DNA from: Pantoea sp050157905
GTDB lineage: Bacteria > Pseudomonadota > Gammaproteobacteria > Enterobacterales > Enterobacteriaceae
Length of the DNA: 64,000 bases
Direction: 5' to 3'
NCBI RefSeq assembly: GCF_050157905.1
Contig: NZ_JBKIWZ010000001.1
Span: 1,116,001 to 1,180,000 of the forward strand
Made by a program: the position numbers and the translations under genes. The notes under the pieces were generated by a model. The model was given only the letters and a program-made list of their open reading frames with translations. It had not been told where the DNA came from and searched no databases. Within the stretch, counting starts at the first letter, position 1, and every line of letters begins with the position of its first letter. Below are positions 44,634 through 53,432 of this stretch, one piece after another.

Positions 44634-45248
44634 ATGATCACGACAGCCACAGCGCATAAAAACAGAGAGCGAGGACGTCCCAGAGAGTTCGATATTGAAC
44701 AGGCTCTGGATCACGCCATGATCGTTTTCCGGCAAAAAGGGTATCACGCGGCCTCGATAACCGATCTGGGTGAGGCGATGAACCTCTCCGCAGGCAGCAT
44801 CTACAAAGCCTTTAAAGATAAACGTTCGCTATTCCTGCTGGTGTTCGAGCGCTACCTGGCGCTGCGCAACGCCGATCTGCATCGTCGTCTGGCACCCTGC
44901 GTCAGCGGGCGGGAAAAAGTTACTGAACTCTTGCAGTTTTATCTGGACTCCGCTCGTGCGACAGAAGGACGGTGCGGCTGCCTCGTCGTTTCCAGCGCGA
45001 TTGCGCTGCAGACCCTGGATGCGGAACTGGCACAGCGTATCAACGATGTAGTTCAGCGTAACCAGCGCTTCCTGGTCACGCTGCTGGCGCTGGGTCAGAA
45101 AGATGGTTCCATCGATAACACACTGGACAGGGAAGCGGCAGCCGGTCTGATCCTCTGCATCGCCTTTGGTATGCGGGTAGTAGGTAAGGTCGGTGATGTT
45201 ACCAATGAACAGGAGACGCTGGCACTGGCACTGAAAGTGCTGGGGTAG
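44634..45248 (+). CDS. TetR-family transcriptional regulator
   Basis: About 204 residues. HTH: RGRPREFDIEQALDHAMIVF, then SITDLGEAMNLSAGSIYKAF and KDKRSLFLLVFERYL. The ligand domain contains TEGRCGCLVVSSAIALQTLD, found in the AcrR-like group. The start is uncertain: ATG 44634 and ATG 44610 are both in frame and neither has a good ribosome site. No target gene is obvious, since neighbours are small unknown proteins. Confidence 0.82.
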   Translation: MITTATAHKNRERGRPREFDIEQALDHAMIVFRQKGYHAASITDLGEAMNLSAGSIYKAFKDKRSLFLLVFERYLALRNADLHRRLAPCVSGREKVTELLQFYLDSARATEGRCGCLVVSSAIALQTLDAELAQRINDVVQRNQRFLVTLLALGQKDGSIDNTLDREAAAGLILCIAFGMRVVGKVGDVTNEQETLALALKVLG

Positions 45249-45483
45249 GCGTTCTGCGGTCAGACAGACAGTCACCATCATCCATACCCCGTCTTGAGCC
45301 CGTCATTTTCGCAAGGGGCTTTTCCCCCGATCTTTACACCCCTATCACAACCTGACTGCGGGCAAAAAGGCTTTTCATCGCCCTGATCCGCGAACGGTCA
45401 GGCGGTCAGATATGCCGCATGAAAGGGGCCTTGCCAGGAATGACGCCGGTCATGAAAAAGGGGCAGCGCAGAGGCGCGGTCGC

Positions 45484-45723
45484 TTAGCGGCCGAACAGCA
45501 GGCTGATGAGCGTACGATAATGACGCTCTTCCTCTTCCGTAGAAGCGGTTTCGAGTCGAAGCAGAAGCTTGGTGCAAATCGATTTACGGTTTACGTTCAG
45601 TCCGGCATGCAGAATTTCAACCACCACCTGTCCCAGCGTCTCTTGCTGTGAAGGCAGGCTTGCCGCATTAAAATAACGGGCAATATCGTCTGCCGTCCGC
45701 GGCAGTCTCTGATTCGGATACAT
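45484..45723 (-). CDS. ycgZ: YcgZ-like regulatory small protein
   Basis: 79 residues (E. coli YcgZ 78). SQQETLGQVVVEILHAGLNV, RKSICTKLLLRLETA and EEERHYRTLISLLFG align well with E. coli YcgZ. There ycgZ-ymgA-ariR are repressed by BluR and freed by the light receptor BluF; here bluF is 33 kb away and an AriR-like gene 11 kb away. It likely acts as a small connector affecting biofilm or colanic-acid control. Confidence 0.82.
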   Translation of the reverse strand: MYPNQRLPRTADDIARYFNAASLPSQQETLGQVVVEILHAGLNVNRKSICTKLLLRLETASTEEEERHYRTLISLLFGR

Positions 45724-45920
45724 GGTTTATTTCCTGGCAGGTGATGTAAAAATGTTCGCTCAGGCGCGAAGTTATACAAAATTTATGAATCTGTACAGTT
45801 ATTTCAGCGATGACCAGATGATTTTTTATCCCTGACCGGATGCCGGGCCAGCGAGACGGCAAAACCGGTGAAAGAGAGGGGGATAAGCCGGGCTGGCGCC
45901 CGGACCTGACCCGGACATCA

Positions 45921-46193
45921 CTAACGATAATCGTTGAGGAAAACGGGTACCTGATCGGTTTCGGCCAGCCAGTTAAGTTCGGCGCGGTCATGCGAGGCGG
46001 CTTCAGCAAAACTTTTGAGCCAGTTCCGTGTGTCAGCGATCTGCGCGACGCGCTCATCACTTTTTTCATTTTCCGCCATCACACCCAGCTGTTGAATCAG
46101 CGACGCCAGGGAAATTTCCTGTGCCTCAAAGGCCAGGTTAACCGTGGCTTCGCCGAGAATGATGTGGCCGACGCTTTTTTCATGATAAATCAT
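45921..46193 (-). CDS. Hypothetical small protein
   Basis: 90 residues, MIYHEKSVGHIILGEATVNL at the start, acidic and mostly helical, ending VPVFLNDYR. GGGGG lies 6-7 bases before the ATG. Not recognised. It is upstream of ycgZ on the same strand with a 197-bp gap, so co-expression is possible. Confidence 0.55.
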   Translation of the reverse strand: MIYHEKSVGHIILGEATVNLAFEAQEISLASLIQQLGVMAENEKSDERVAQIADTRNWLKSFAEAASHDRAELNWLAETDQVPVFLNDYR

Positions 46194-46606
46194 CTGCTAC
46201 CCCCCGATTAAATAACGACAGGTAAGTTTAGTAAACGGAGCGCCGGACTAAAAGCCCCTGAAAATCGATCGGACAAAACAGAATGGGTGAAAATTAAATG
46301 GAACCTTTAAGCATTGCGGTAAACGGCTAAATGCAAAGCATAAAATAATCTGCTAATTGGCTGATGAATGGAGACTAAACAATCAGACTGATTAAAAACA
46401 CGAAGCTGGCCTGAAATTCAGATAAATAAAAAGGCTGGATGTGCTGCTTTTGTTCAATTACCGCTGGTGAGCCGGAGGGTGACTGACAGATGTACCGGAT
46501 AAACGGGTGGGGGTGTAAAGCCAGCATTGCCTGACCTTCTCAGCCTGTGCTGGCAAAAATAAAGCCGCCCGCAGGCGGCTTTATTTAGCAAACGGCAGCC
46601 GCAGAA
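46194..46606. other. Intergenic region
   Basis: 413 bases, AT-leaning in 46280-46440. The strong terminator of the YgdR-like genes lies at 46557-46586. Nothing else recognised. Confidence 0.55.
46557..46586. terminator. Strong terminator after the YgdR-like lipoprotein genes
   Basis: AAATAAAGCCGCC pairs perfectly with GGCGGCTTTATTT around a 4-base loop (CGCA). It is symmetrical and works on either strand; the minus-strand lipoprotein gene ends 20 bp before it. Confidence 0.92.
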
Positions 46607-46837
46607 TCATTTATGAGGAACTTCAGAAACGGCTTTAACGTCTGCTTTATTAATCTGCTGCTTCACACCGTTCGCATCGGTGTAGGCCAGCAGGCCAGCA
46701 TCAGACTCAGAAGGCTTACCGTCACTGATGATGGTCCGGCCATCATTAGTCTGAATCGCATAGCTGGTACGGGTACAGCCGGTTAATACGGTCATACCGA
46801 TCAACGCGGCAAGAGGCAGAATCAGCGCTTTTTTCAT
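46607..46837 (-). CDS. YgdI/YgdR-family lipoprotein
   Basis: 76 residues from ATG 46837, with AAGGTG seven bases ahead; an in-frame GTG at 46846 is possible. The signal ends in LTGC. The mature part is the small SH3-like DUF903 domain: QTNDGRTIISDGKPSESDAG and KQQINKADVKAVSEV. 15 bp downstream of a paralogue. Function unknown; E. coli YgdI and YgdR are similar. Confidence 0.87.
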   Translation of the reverse strand: MKKALILPLAALIGMTVLTGCTRTSYAIQTNDGRTIISDGKPSESDAGLLAYTDANGVKQQINKADVKAVSEVPHK

Positions 46838-46852
46838 CTTATTCACCTTATA

Positions 46853-47086
46853 TTAGTTGTCGAGTTCGCTCATATTACTAATCTCATTGCGATTAATTTG
46901 CTCAGTTTTTCCGGTCTGAGCATCGCGATAAGAAACCAGACCCGTATCTGAATCAATCTGGGGTTTTCCATCAGTAACAATCGTACGACCATCAGTGGTT
47001 TTAATCGATTGATTCGAGGCGCAACCCGCCAGCGTACCTAAAGAAAGAACCAGCAAAGCAATGGCTGACAGGGATTTCATTTTCAT
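46853..47086 (-). CDS. YgdI/YgdR-family lipoprotein (tandem paralogue)
   Basis: 77 residues with GGAG 8 bp upstream. Lipobox LAGC near residues 19-22; DUF903 domain with KTTDGRTIVTDGKPQIDSDT, SYRDAQTGK and INRNEISNMSELD. It is the promoter-proximal member of a tandem pair with the gene at 46607, sharing the terminator at 46557. Confidence 0.88.
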   Translation of the reverse strand: MKMKSLSAIALLVLSLGTLAGCASNQSIKTTDGRTIVTDGKPQIDSDTGLVSYRDAQTGKTEQINRNEISNMSELDN

Positions 47087-47433
47087 TATTTCAACTCCGT
47101 GAATTTTATCCAGACATCTACAGCATAGACGGCTTTATCGGGTTTGCTGGACCTGTCACGCTTCGGTGACGGCTTTTTAAACAAAAACGTGCGGGTGCAG
47201 GGGGAATAAGCAGGTGCAGCGATGAAAAATCGCATTTATTGCAAAGGGTATCACTGTTAATAGCCATGTAGCGTACAGCGCTGACCAATGGAACAGAAAA
47301 AAGGCGGCGGCAAATAAAAAGCTCAGAAAGCTGTTCAGGCGGAGGGCCAGCATCGTCACAGGATAACAGACGGCCTTTTCATGGCAGGGAGCAGCCAGCC
47401 CGGGACGACAGAACGTCGTCCCGGATAACCGCA
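47087..47433. other. Region with one doubtful membrane ORF
   Basis: 347 bases. An open frame (47177-47434 or from 47353, minus) would encode a short hydrophobic peptide but lacks a ribosome site or family; see rejected items. No terminator or operator recognised. Confidence 0.45.
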
Positions 47434-47637
47434 TCAGAGCACGGAGTCTTCTCCCGCTTTGGCAGCCGCTTTTTCCGCTTTCATTGCGCTAACCGGATCG
47501 GATGCGCTCAGCCAGCGATCAAATTTCTGATAGGTATCGATAAAGGTTTTAAAGTAGCTGCTGGCGACAGTGGCATTCTCTTTGTGGTGCATAAACGCCA
47601 CGGCCAGCTTAAACGCATCTTCGTTATCAAATTTCAT
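47434..47637 (-). CDS. Hypothetical small protein
   Basis: 67 residues, MKFDNEDAFKLAVAFMHHKE at the start and a basic Ala/Lys tail (VSAMKAEKAAAKAG). GGGGA lies seven bases before the ATG. Likely soluble and helical. Not recognised. It is divergent from mliC. Confidence 0.6.
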   Translation of the reverse strand: MKFDNEDAFKLAVAFMHHKENATVASSYFKTFIDTYQKFDRWLSASDPVSAMKAEKAAAKAGEDSVL

Positions 47638-47827
47638 CTCTCATTCCCCTTGCTTAAGATGTATAGAGCGTAGCCTGAGAATAGTGGCTATGCATTCGGA
47701 CAACCACCTGAAAATGCGCAATAATTCATGCAGGCTGACCTCATTAGCCCGATTGGCGTCAATTCTCACTTACTTCACGCCCAATCCTTTTTATAATGCC
47801 CGCTTCACTCGTAAAGGAGACCCGCTT

Positions 47828-48142
47828 ATGTTGAAAGGATTAACCGTAGCTGCAGGCCTGCTGCTGTCGGGCTGTAGCCTGATGCATAAAGAGCCACCGG
47901 CAGCGCAGACACTGCACTATCGCTGCGGAACCCTGCCTCTGACCGTCACGCTGGATGAGAAGAAGGAACAGGTCAGCTTCATCATGGATGGCCAGCCGTT
48001 GACGCTGAAGCAGACAGTATCAGCGTCCGGCGCCCGCTACAGCGACGGCACCTATGTTTTCTGGTCCAAAGGTAACGGCGCGTTTATCGAACGTAACGAT
48101 AAAATTGTCGTCAATGACTGTGAGCTGCAACCTGCCAGCTGA
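47828..48142 (+). CDS. mliC: Membrane-bound lysozyme inhibitor of C-type lysozyme
   Basis: Lipoprotein that blocks host C-type lysozyme. 104 residues (E. coli 109). The lipobox LLLSGC ends the short signal at Cys16. The beta-barrel shows LHYRCGTLPLTVTLDEKKEQ, ARYSDGTYVFWSKGNGAFI and the last Cys in VVNDCEL. AAGGAG is placed before ATG 47828. It marks the return to E. coli gene order (mliC-pdxH-tyrS). Confidence 0.93.
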   Translation: MLKGLTVAAGLLLSGCSLMHKEPPAAQTLHYRCGTLPLTVTLDEKKEQVSFIMDGQPLTLKQTVSASGARYSDGTYVFWSKGNGAFIERNDKIVVNDCELQPAS

Positions 48143-48167
48143 CTTTTTATCTGAATAGGCGAGCATC

Positions 48168-48824
48168 ATGAGTGACAGCGAAACGCTACACACCATTGCC
48201 CATCTGCGGCGTGAATATACCCGGGGCGGCCTGCGTCGTAAGGATCTGCCGGATAACCCGCTCGTGCTGTTTGAACAGTGGCTGAACCAGGCCTGTGAGG
48301 CGAAACTGCCCGATCCCACGGCCATGACGGTGGCCACGGTGGATGAAACGGGCCAGCCCTGGCAGCGTATTGTGCTGCTGAAACATTTCGATGCCCAGGG
48401 CATGGTGTTTTACACCAACCTCGGCAGCCGCAAAGCGCTGCAGCTGGCGCAGAACCCGCGCATCTGTCTGCATTTCCCCTGGCACTTTCTGGAGCGTCAG
48501 GTGATGGTGCTGGGCGAGGTGGAAAAACTGTCGCCGCTGGAGGTGCTGAAGTATTTCCACAGCCGTCCGCGCGACAGTCAGATTGGAGCCTGGGTGTCGA
48601 AGCAGTCGAGCCGGATTTCGGCGCGCGGAATTCTGGAAGGAAAGTTCCTTGAGCTTAAACAGAAGTTCCAGCAGGGCGATGTGCCACTGCCGAGCTTCTG
48701 GGGCGGCTACCGGGTGAAATTTCATACGATGGAGTTCTGGCAGGGCGGCGAACATCGCCTTCACGATCGCTTCATCTATCAGCGCGACCACGATGGCTGG
48801 AAAATCGACCGTCTGGCCCCCTGA
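48168..48824 (+). CDS. pdxH: Pyridoxine/pyridoxamine 5'-phosphate oxidase
   Basis: FMN enzyme forming pyridoxal 5'-phosphate. 218 residues as in E. coli. LRREYTRGGLRRKDLPDNPL at the N-terminus, the FMN site PWQRIVLLKHFDAQGMVFYT and NLGSRKALQL, and the C-terminal PRDSQIGAWVSKQSS and LHDRFIYQR are conserved. It lies 25 bp downstream of mliC and before tyrS and pdxY. Confidence 0.96.
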   Translation: MSDSETLHTIAHLRREYTRGGLRRKDLPDNPLVLFEQWLNQACEAKLPDPTAMTVATVDETGQPWQRIVLLKHFDAQGMVFYTNLGSRKALQLAQNPRICLHFPWHFLERQVMVLGEVEKLSPLEVLKYFHSRPRDSQIGAWVSKQSSRISARGILEGKFLELKQKFQQGDVPLPSFWGGYRVKFHTMEFWQGGEHRLHDRFIYQRDHDGWKIDRLAP

Positions 48825-48963
48825 ATCTGCACGATTCCCCCCTATCAGCGCTGGCACAGAAAGCGTCAGCGCTTTATGCTATAGCCCTCATTTTTTTGGT
48901 TCCGCAACTCAGCGGAAAGCTGTGTACCAGCATAGGTGCAGTCTGATCAATTTGGAGTCAGTA

Positions 48964-50238
48964 ATGACCAGCAGTAACCTGATACAACAATTGCAGGAGA
49001 GGGGCCTTATCGCCCAGGTGACGGACGAAGACGCGTTAACAGAGAAACTGGCGCAGGGGCCAATTTCGCTCTATTGCGGCTTTGACCCCACTGCTGACAG
49101 CTTGCATTTGGGCCATCTGGTACCGCTGCTCTGCCTGAAGCGTTTTCAGGATGCCGGACATAAGCCGGTGGCACTGGTCGGGGGCGCAACCGGCCTGATC
49201 GGCGACCCGAGCTTCAAAGCCGCAGAGCGTAAACTTAATACCAGCGAAACCGTCGGTGAATGGGTTGAAAAGATCCGCCAGCAGGTGGCCCCGTTCCTCG
49301 ACTTCGATTGTGGCAGTAACAGCGCCATCGCTGCCAACAACTACGACTGGTTTGGCAGCATGAACGTGCTGACCTTCCTGCGTGACATCGGCAAGCACTT
49401 CTCCGTTAATCAGATGATTAACAAAGAAGCGGTGAAGCAGCGTCTGAACCGTGACGACCAGGGCATCTCCTTTACCGAGTTCTCCTACAATCTGCTGCAG
49501 GGTTATGACTTTGCCTGCCTGAACGAGCGCCACGGCGTCTCCCTGCAGATCGGCGGTTCTGACCAGTGGGGCAACATTACCTCCGGTATCGATCTGACCC
49601 GTCGTCTGCATCAGAACCAGGTCTTCGGCCTGACCGTTCCGCTGATCACCAAGTCTGACGGCACCAAATTTGGTAAAACCGAAGGTGGCGCAGTCTGGCT
49701 GGATGCGAAGAAAACCAGTCCGTACAAGTTTTATCAGTTCTGGATCAACACCGCCGATGCGGATGTCTATCGCTTCCTGAAATTCTTCACCTTTATGAGC
49801 ATTGACGAGATCAATGCGCTGGAAGAAGAGGATAAAAACAGTGGCGCCGCGCCACGGGCACAATATGTGCTGGCAGAGCAGGTGACGCGCCTGGTGCATG
49901 GTGAAGCGGGCCTGTCGGCGGCAAAACGTATTACGGCCAGCCTCTTCTCCGGCTCCGTCAGCGACATGACCGAAGCGGACTTCGAGCAGCTGGCGCAGGA
50001 TGGCATGCCAACCATCGCGCTGAGCGCAGAAGACGACCTGCAGCAGGCGCTGGTGAAAGCTGAGCTTGTGCCATCCCGCGGTCAGGCGCGTACGATGATC
50101 GGCTCAAATGCCGTCTCTCTGAACGGCGAGAAGCAATCCGATGCGGAGTACCGCTTCAGCGACAGCGACAAACTGTTTAATCGCTATACGCTGCTGCGTC
50201 GCGGCAAGAAACACTACTGTCTGATTAACTGGCAGTAA
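48964..50238 (+). CDS. tyrS: Tyrosyl-tRNA synthetase
   Basis: Charges tRNA-Tyr. 424 residues as in E. coli. The class I HIGH-type motif is in FDPTADSLHLGHLVPL (about 38-53), tyrosine contacts in SYNLLQGYDFACLN and SLQIGGSDQWGNI, and the KMSKS-like loop is KFGKTEGG (about 235). A C-terminal S4 RNA-binding domain begins near 355 (SRGQARTMIGSNAVSLNG). ATG 48964 matches the E. coli start MTSSNLI. Confidence 0.97.
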   Translation: MTSSNLIQQLQERGLIAQVTDEDALTEKLAQGPISLYCGFDPTADSLHLGHLVPLLCLKRFQDAGHKPVALVGGATGLIGDPSFKAAERKLNTSETVGEWVEKIRQQVAPFLDFDCGSNSAIAANNYDWFGSMNVLTFLRDIGKHFSVNQMINKEAVKQRLNRDDQGISFTEFSYNLLQGYDFACLNERHGVSLQIGGSDQWGNITSGIDLTRRLHQNQVFGLTVPLITKSDGTKFGKTEGGAVWLDAKKTSPYKFYQFWINTADADVYRFLKFFTFMSIDEINALEEEDKNSGAAPRAQYVLAEQVTRLVHGEAGLSAAKRITASLFSGSVSDMTEADFEQLAQDGMPTIALSAEDDLQQALVKAELVPSRGQARTMIGSNAVSLNGEKQSDAEYRFSDSDKLFNRYTLLRRGKKHYCLINWQ

Positions 50239-50245
50239 GCGTTCA

Positions 50246-50268
50246 GGGCCGGTTTCCGGCCCTTTTTT
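50246..50268 (+). terminator. Terminator after tyrS
   Basis: GGGCCGG-TTT-CCGGCCC followed by TTTTTT, eight bases past the tyrS stop and just before pdxY. Confidence 0.9.
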
Positions 50269-50293
50269 ATGGCAAGGCAGACAGGGCAAACAA

Positions 50294-51154
50294 GTGAAAA
50301 ATATTTTAGCGATTCAGTCGCATGTTGTTTTTGGTCATGCCGGTAACGCGGCGGCTGAGTTTCCGATGCGTCGTCTGGGCGCCAACGTCTGGCCGCTGAA
50401 TACCGTGCAGTTTTCCAACCATACGCAATATGGCCACTGGACCGGTACGGTGATGCCGGCAACGCATTTAACCGACATCGTAAAAGGTATTGCTGACATC
50501 GACCGCCTGAAGACCTGTGACGCGGTGCTGAGCGGCTATCTGGGATCGGCAGAGCAGGGCGAACAGATTCTGCAGATTGTTCGTCAGGTAAAAGCGGCAA
50601 ATCCCAACGCCTGGTACTTTTGCGATCCGGTCATGGGCCACCCTGAAAAAGGCTGCATTGTGGCACCGGGCGTGGCGGAGTTTCACTGCAAAATGGCGAT
50701 GCCCGCCAGCGACATCATCGCGCCGAACCTGCTTGAGCTGGAGATGCTGAGCGAACGCACCGTGAAGGATGTTGACGCGGCAGTCGACGCTGCGCGGGCA
50801 CTGATTGCCCAGGGGCCACGCGTCGTGCTGGTGAAACATCTTGCGCGCGCCGGTCGCCGCAGCGATCGCTTTGAGATGCTGCTGGTCACGGCGGAGGACG
50901 CCTGGCACATCAGCCGTCCGCTGGTCGATTTCGGCGTACGTCAGCCGGTTGGCGTCGGTGATCTGACCAGCGGCCTGCTGCTGGTGAATCTGCTGCACGG
51001 CAAATCACTGCAGGATGCGCTGGAACACGTTACGGCGGCGGTTTATGAGGTGATGCTGAAAACCCATCAGATGGGCGAATATGAGCTGCAGCTGGTCGCG
51101 GCGCAGGAGGCTATCGCCACGCCTGTGCAGCACTTCGCGGCAGAAAAACTGTAA
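50294..51154 (+). CDS. pdxY: Pyridoxal kinase 2
   Basis: Ribokinase-fold kinase phosphorylating pyridoxal in B6 salvage. 286 residues (E. coli 287), GTG start. KNILAIQSHVVFGHAGNAAA opens the protein; YFCDPVMGHPEKGCIV (about 110) and the C-terminal GVGDLTSGLLLVNLLHG anion-hole region with the catalytic Asp near 223 are plain. It follows tyrS as in E. coli. Confidence 0.96.
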   Translation: MKNILAIQSHVVFGHAGNAAAEFPMRRLGANVWPLNTVQFSNHTQYGHWTGTVMPATHLTDIVKGIADIDRLKTCDAVLSGYLGSAEQGEQILQIVRQVKAANPNAWYFCDPVMGHPEKGCIVAPGVAEFHCKMAMPASDIIAPNLLELEMLSERTVKDVDAAVDAARALIAQGPRVVLVKHLARAGRRSDRFEMLLVTAEDAWHISRPLVDFGVRQPVGVGDLTSGLLLVNLLHGKSLQDALEHVTAAVYEVMLKTHQMGEYELQLVAAQEAIATPVQHFAAEKL

Positions 51155-51158
51155 TGCA

Positions 51159-51182
51159 ACAGGGCCGGTTAACCGGCCCTGT
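51159..51182. terminator. Hairpin between convergent pdxY and gstA
   Basis: ACAGGGCCGGTT and AACCGGCCCTGT form a perfect 24-bp palindrome in the 32-bp gap between convergent genes. T runs are short, but the position suits a shared terminator. Confidence 0.7.
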
Positions 51183-51186
51183 TCTC

Positions 51187-51792
51187 TCAGACTAACCCTT
51201 CCGCCTCTAGCGCCGCCTGCACCGCAGGCCGTTCCGCAACGCGTTCAAACCAGGTTTCCAGCGCCGTCAGGCCGGACAAATCCAGTCCCAGCGCTTTTGC
51301 CCAGCGCGTCACCACAAACAGATAAGCATCTGCCACGCTGAAATGCAGCCCCATCAGCCACTGTCTGTCACGCAATGACTCATCCACATAGCGAAACTTC
51401 GCTTCCAGCTGGCTGCGGATTTGCGCTTTCACCTCGTCGGGGTAGCCGGGACGGAACAGCGGGCCGAAGCTTTTGTGCAACTCACTGCCAATGTAGCTGA
51501 GCCACTCCACAGTGTGATAGCGGGTCAGGCTGCCGACCGGGGCCAGCAGATGGCGGTCGGGTTTGAGATCCGCCAGATACTGCACAATCGCTACGCCTTC
51601 GGTCAGCACGCTGCCGTCGCTGAACTGCAGCGCAGGCACCTGGCCTTTGGGATTGATTTGGCGAAAGTCATCGCCCTGTTCGGTGAGTCTGGTGGCCAGG
51701 TCGACATTAACCTGCGTAAAGTCGAGCCCGCATTCGCGCATAACAATGTGGGGAGAGAGAGAGCAGGCTCCTGCTTTGCAAAACAGTTTCAT
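51187..51792 (-). CDS. gstA: Glutathione S-transferase GstA
   Basis: Beta-class GST. 201 residues from ATG 51792, the E. coli length. MKLFCKAGACSLSPHIVMRE has the class-typical Cys10; NPKGQVPALQFSDGSVLTEG binds glutathione; FSVADAYLFVVTRWA is the N-capping motif. GGAG is nine bases from this ATG and only three from the ATG at 51798, so the inner start is chosen. Confidence 0.95.
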   Translation of the reverse strand: MKLFCKAGACSLSPHIVMRECGLDFTQVNVDLATRLTEQGDDFRQINPKGQVPALQFSDGSVLTEGVAIVQYLADLKPDRHLLAPVGSLTRYHTVEWLSYIGSELHKSFGPLFRPGYPDEVKAQIRSQLEAKFRYVDESLRDRQWLMGLHFSVADAYLFVVTRWAKALGLDLSGLTALETWFERVAERPAVQAALEAEGLV

Positions 51793-51896
51793 GACCATGT
51801 ACTCCTTGTTGCAATGGGATCACAGCATAGTAAAGAGTCGGGATTGAATTACCAGTGATAAGGATCAGGGATCTGCGCGATGAGGTGATTGGCCAC

Positions 51897-51920
51897 AAAA
51901 AAGCCGGGCAGAGCCCGGCT
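51897..51920 (-). terminator. Terminator after dtpA
   Basis: On the minus strand AGCCGGGC-TCT-GCCCGGCT is followed by TTTTTT, about 30 bp past the dtpA stop. Confidence 0.9.
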
Positions 51921-51950
51921 GAGTCGTTATGTGATGATCAGGTCTGTGCG

Positions 51951-53432
51951 CTATTTTTTCGCGTCACTGTCCAGGGTCATCCGGTTCAGCAGCGGAGCCG
52001 TGATCAGCATCAGCAGGGCGATGACCGCCGTGACGATACCGATCTGCTGGAACACCCGGCTGTAGGTCGCGAGGGAGATCAGCGGATCGGTGACGTTTTC
52101 CGGCACCGCCATCAGGTTAGCCACTTTACCGGCAATCACTGCCGCGCCAGCGGTGGTCAGGAACCAGGAGCCCATAATAAAGCCCATCAGACGCTGAGGC
52201 ACCAGCTGCGCCACCATCGCCAGGCCAAGACCCGAGATCATCAGCTCACCGATACTCTGCAGCGCATAGCTCAGGATCAGCCAGTTAACGGAAACGATAC
52301 CGGCGTCGCTGGCAAATTTTGCCCCTACCGGCAGCACCAGGAAGGCACCGGAGCAGAGTACCATACCGAGGGCAAACTTGTGCGGCATCGGCAGCTTATC
52401 GCCCAGCTTGTTGTAGAGCGCCGCCAGTAGCGGACTGGCCAGCATGATCCAGAACGGGTTCAGCGCCTGGAACTGCTCGGGCGCAAACGTAATGCCGAGA
52501 ATGCTGTGCTCAACGTTGCGGATAGCAAAGAAGTTGAGTGAGGTTGGCATCTGCATATAGAGCACGAAGAACAGGATCGCTTCGACCATCAGCAGAAAGG
52601 CCACGATCATCTTACGGCGTGCCGCGCCCTGCAGTGCAAAGGCTTCTTTAGCGAAGACCAGCACGATGCCCAGCGCAATCACCGCCAGCACCACACGGGC
52701 GATAGTCTGATGATGCAGCATCCAGTTGGCCAGGGCGATCAGCACGACCACGCCAACCAGCGTCATCAGCAGTTTTCCAACCTGCAGCGGCGCGAAGTCC
52801 GGCTTAGAGCCATAATCCTTCACCATGCGTTTGCAGAACAGGAAGTTGAACAGAGTGATGACCAGGCCGATGACGCAGAGCGAGAAGGCCACGCTGTAAC
52901 CATATTTTGCCGCCAGCCACGGTGTCAGCATCATTGAGAAGAGCGAACCGATGTTGATCGACATATAGAACATGGTGAAAGCACCGTCGATACGCGGGTC
53001 ATCTTTTTCATAGCAGGTTGAAAGCAGCGACGAGGGGTTCGCCTTAAACAGGCCGCTACCCACGGCGATCGTCGCCATACCGGTGTAGACGATGCTGACG
53101 TTATGGCCGGAGAAGGCCACCTGCGCATACCCCAGCGCCAGAACCAGCACGCCCAGCACGATCACGCGCTTGGTGCCCAGTACCTTATCGCCCAGCCAGC
53201 CGCCGATGGCGACCAGTCCATAAACCAGCGCACTGAATGAAGAGAACAGGGTGATAGAGTCTGATTCAGACAACCCCAGCTGCTTCACCAGATAAACCGC
53301 CATGATGGCCTGCAGGCCATAGAAGCCAAAACGCTCCCATAACTCAATCGAGAAGATTAAGTAAAACGCCTTTGGCTGTTTAAACGCATTGAGACTGACA
53401 GCCTCATCAGTGTGTTTGTTTGCAGTTGACAC
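51951..53432 (-). CDS. dtpA: Di-/tripeptide proton symporter DtpA
   Basis: POT-family importer in the inner membrane. 493 residues (E. coli 500), about 14 helices. The proton-coupling motif is IELWERFGFYGLQAIMAVYL near residue 30; FKANPSSLLSTCYEKDD and GAFTMFYMSINIGS match the family signature, and LQSIGELMISGLGLAMVAQL lies in the C-terminal half. GTG start with GAGG upstream. In E. coli OmpR controls it; no site was identified here. Confidence 0.96.
   Translation of the reverse strand: MSTANKHTDEAVSLNAFKQPKAFYLIFSIELWERFGFYGLQAIMAVYLVKQLGLSESDSITLFSSFSALVYGLVAIGGWLGDKVLGTKRVIVLGVLVLALGYAQVAFSGHNVSIVYTGMATIAVGSGLFKANPSSLLSTCYEKDDPRIDGAFTMFYMSINIGSLFSMMLTPWLAAKYGYSVAFSLCVIGLVITLFNFLFCKRMVKDYGSKPDFAPLQVGKLLMTLVGVVVLIALANWMLHHQTIARVVLAVIALGIVLVFAKEAFALQGAARRKMIVAFLLMVEAILFFVLYMQMPTSLNFFAIRNVEHSILGITFAPEQFQALNPFWIMLASPLLAALYNKLGDKLPMPHKFALGMVLCSGAFLVLPVGAKFASDAGIVSVNWLILSYALQSIGELMISGLGLAMVAQLVPQRLMGFIMGSWFLTTAGAAVIAGKVANLMAVPENVTDPLISLATYSRVFQQIGIVTAVIALLMLITAPLLNRMTLDSDAKK

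Noticed and set aside
47177..47434. Minus-strand hydrophobic ORF whose ATG overlaps the stop of the 47434-47637 gene
   Set aside because: It could be coupled, but there is no ribosome site for the inner ATG, no family likeness and an odd Cys/Pro/His-rich end. It may be a small membrane protein; evidence is too weak.
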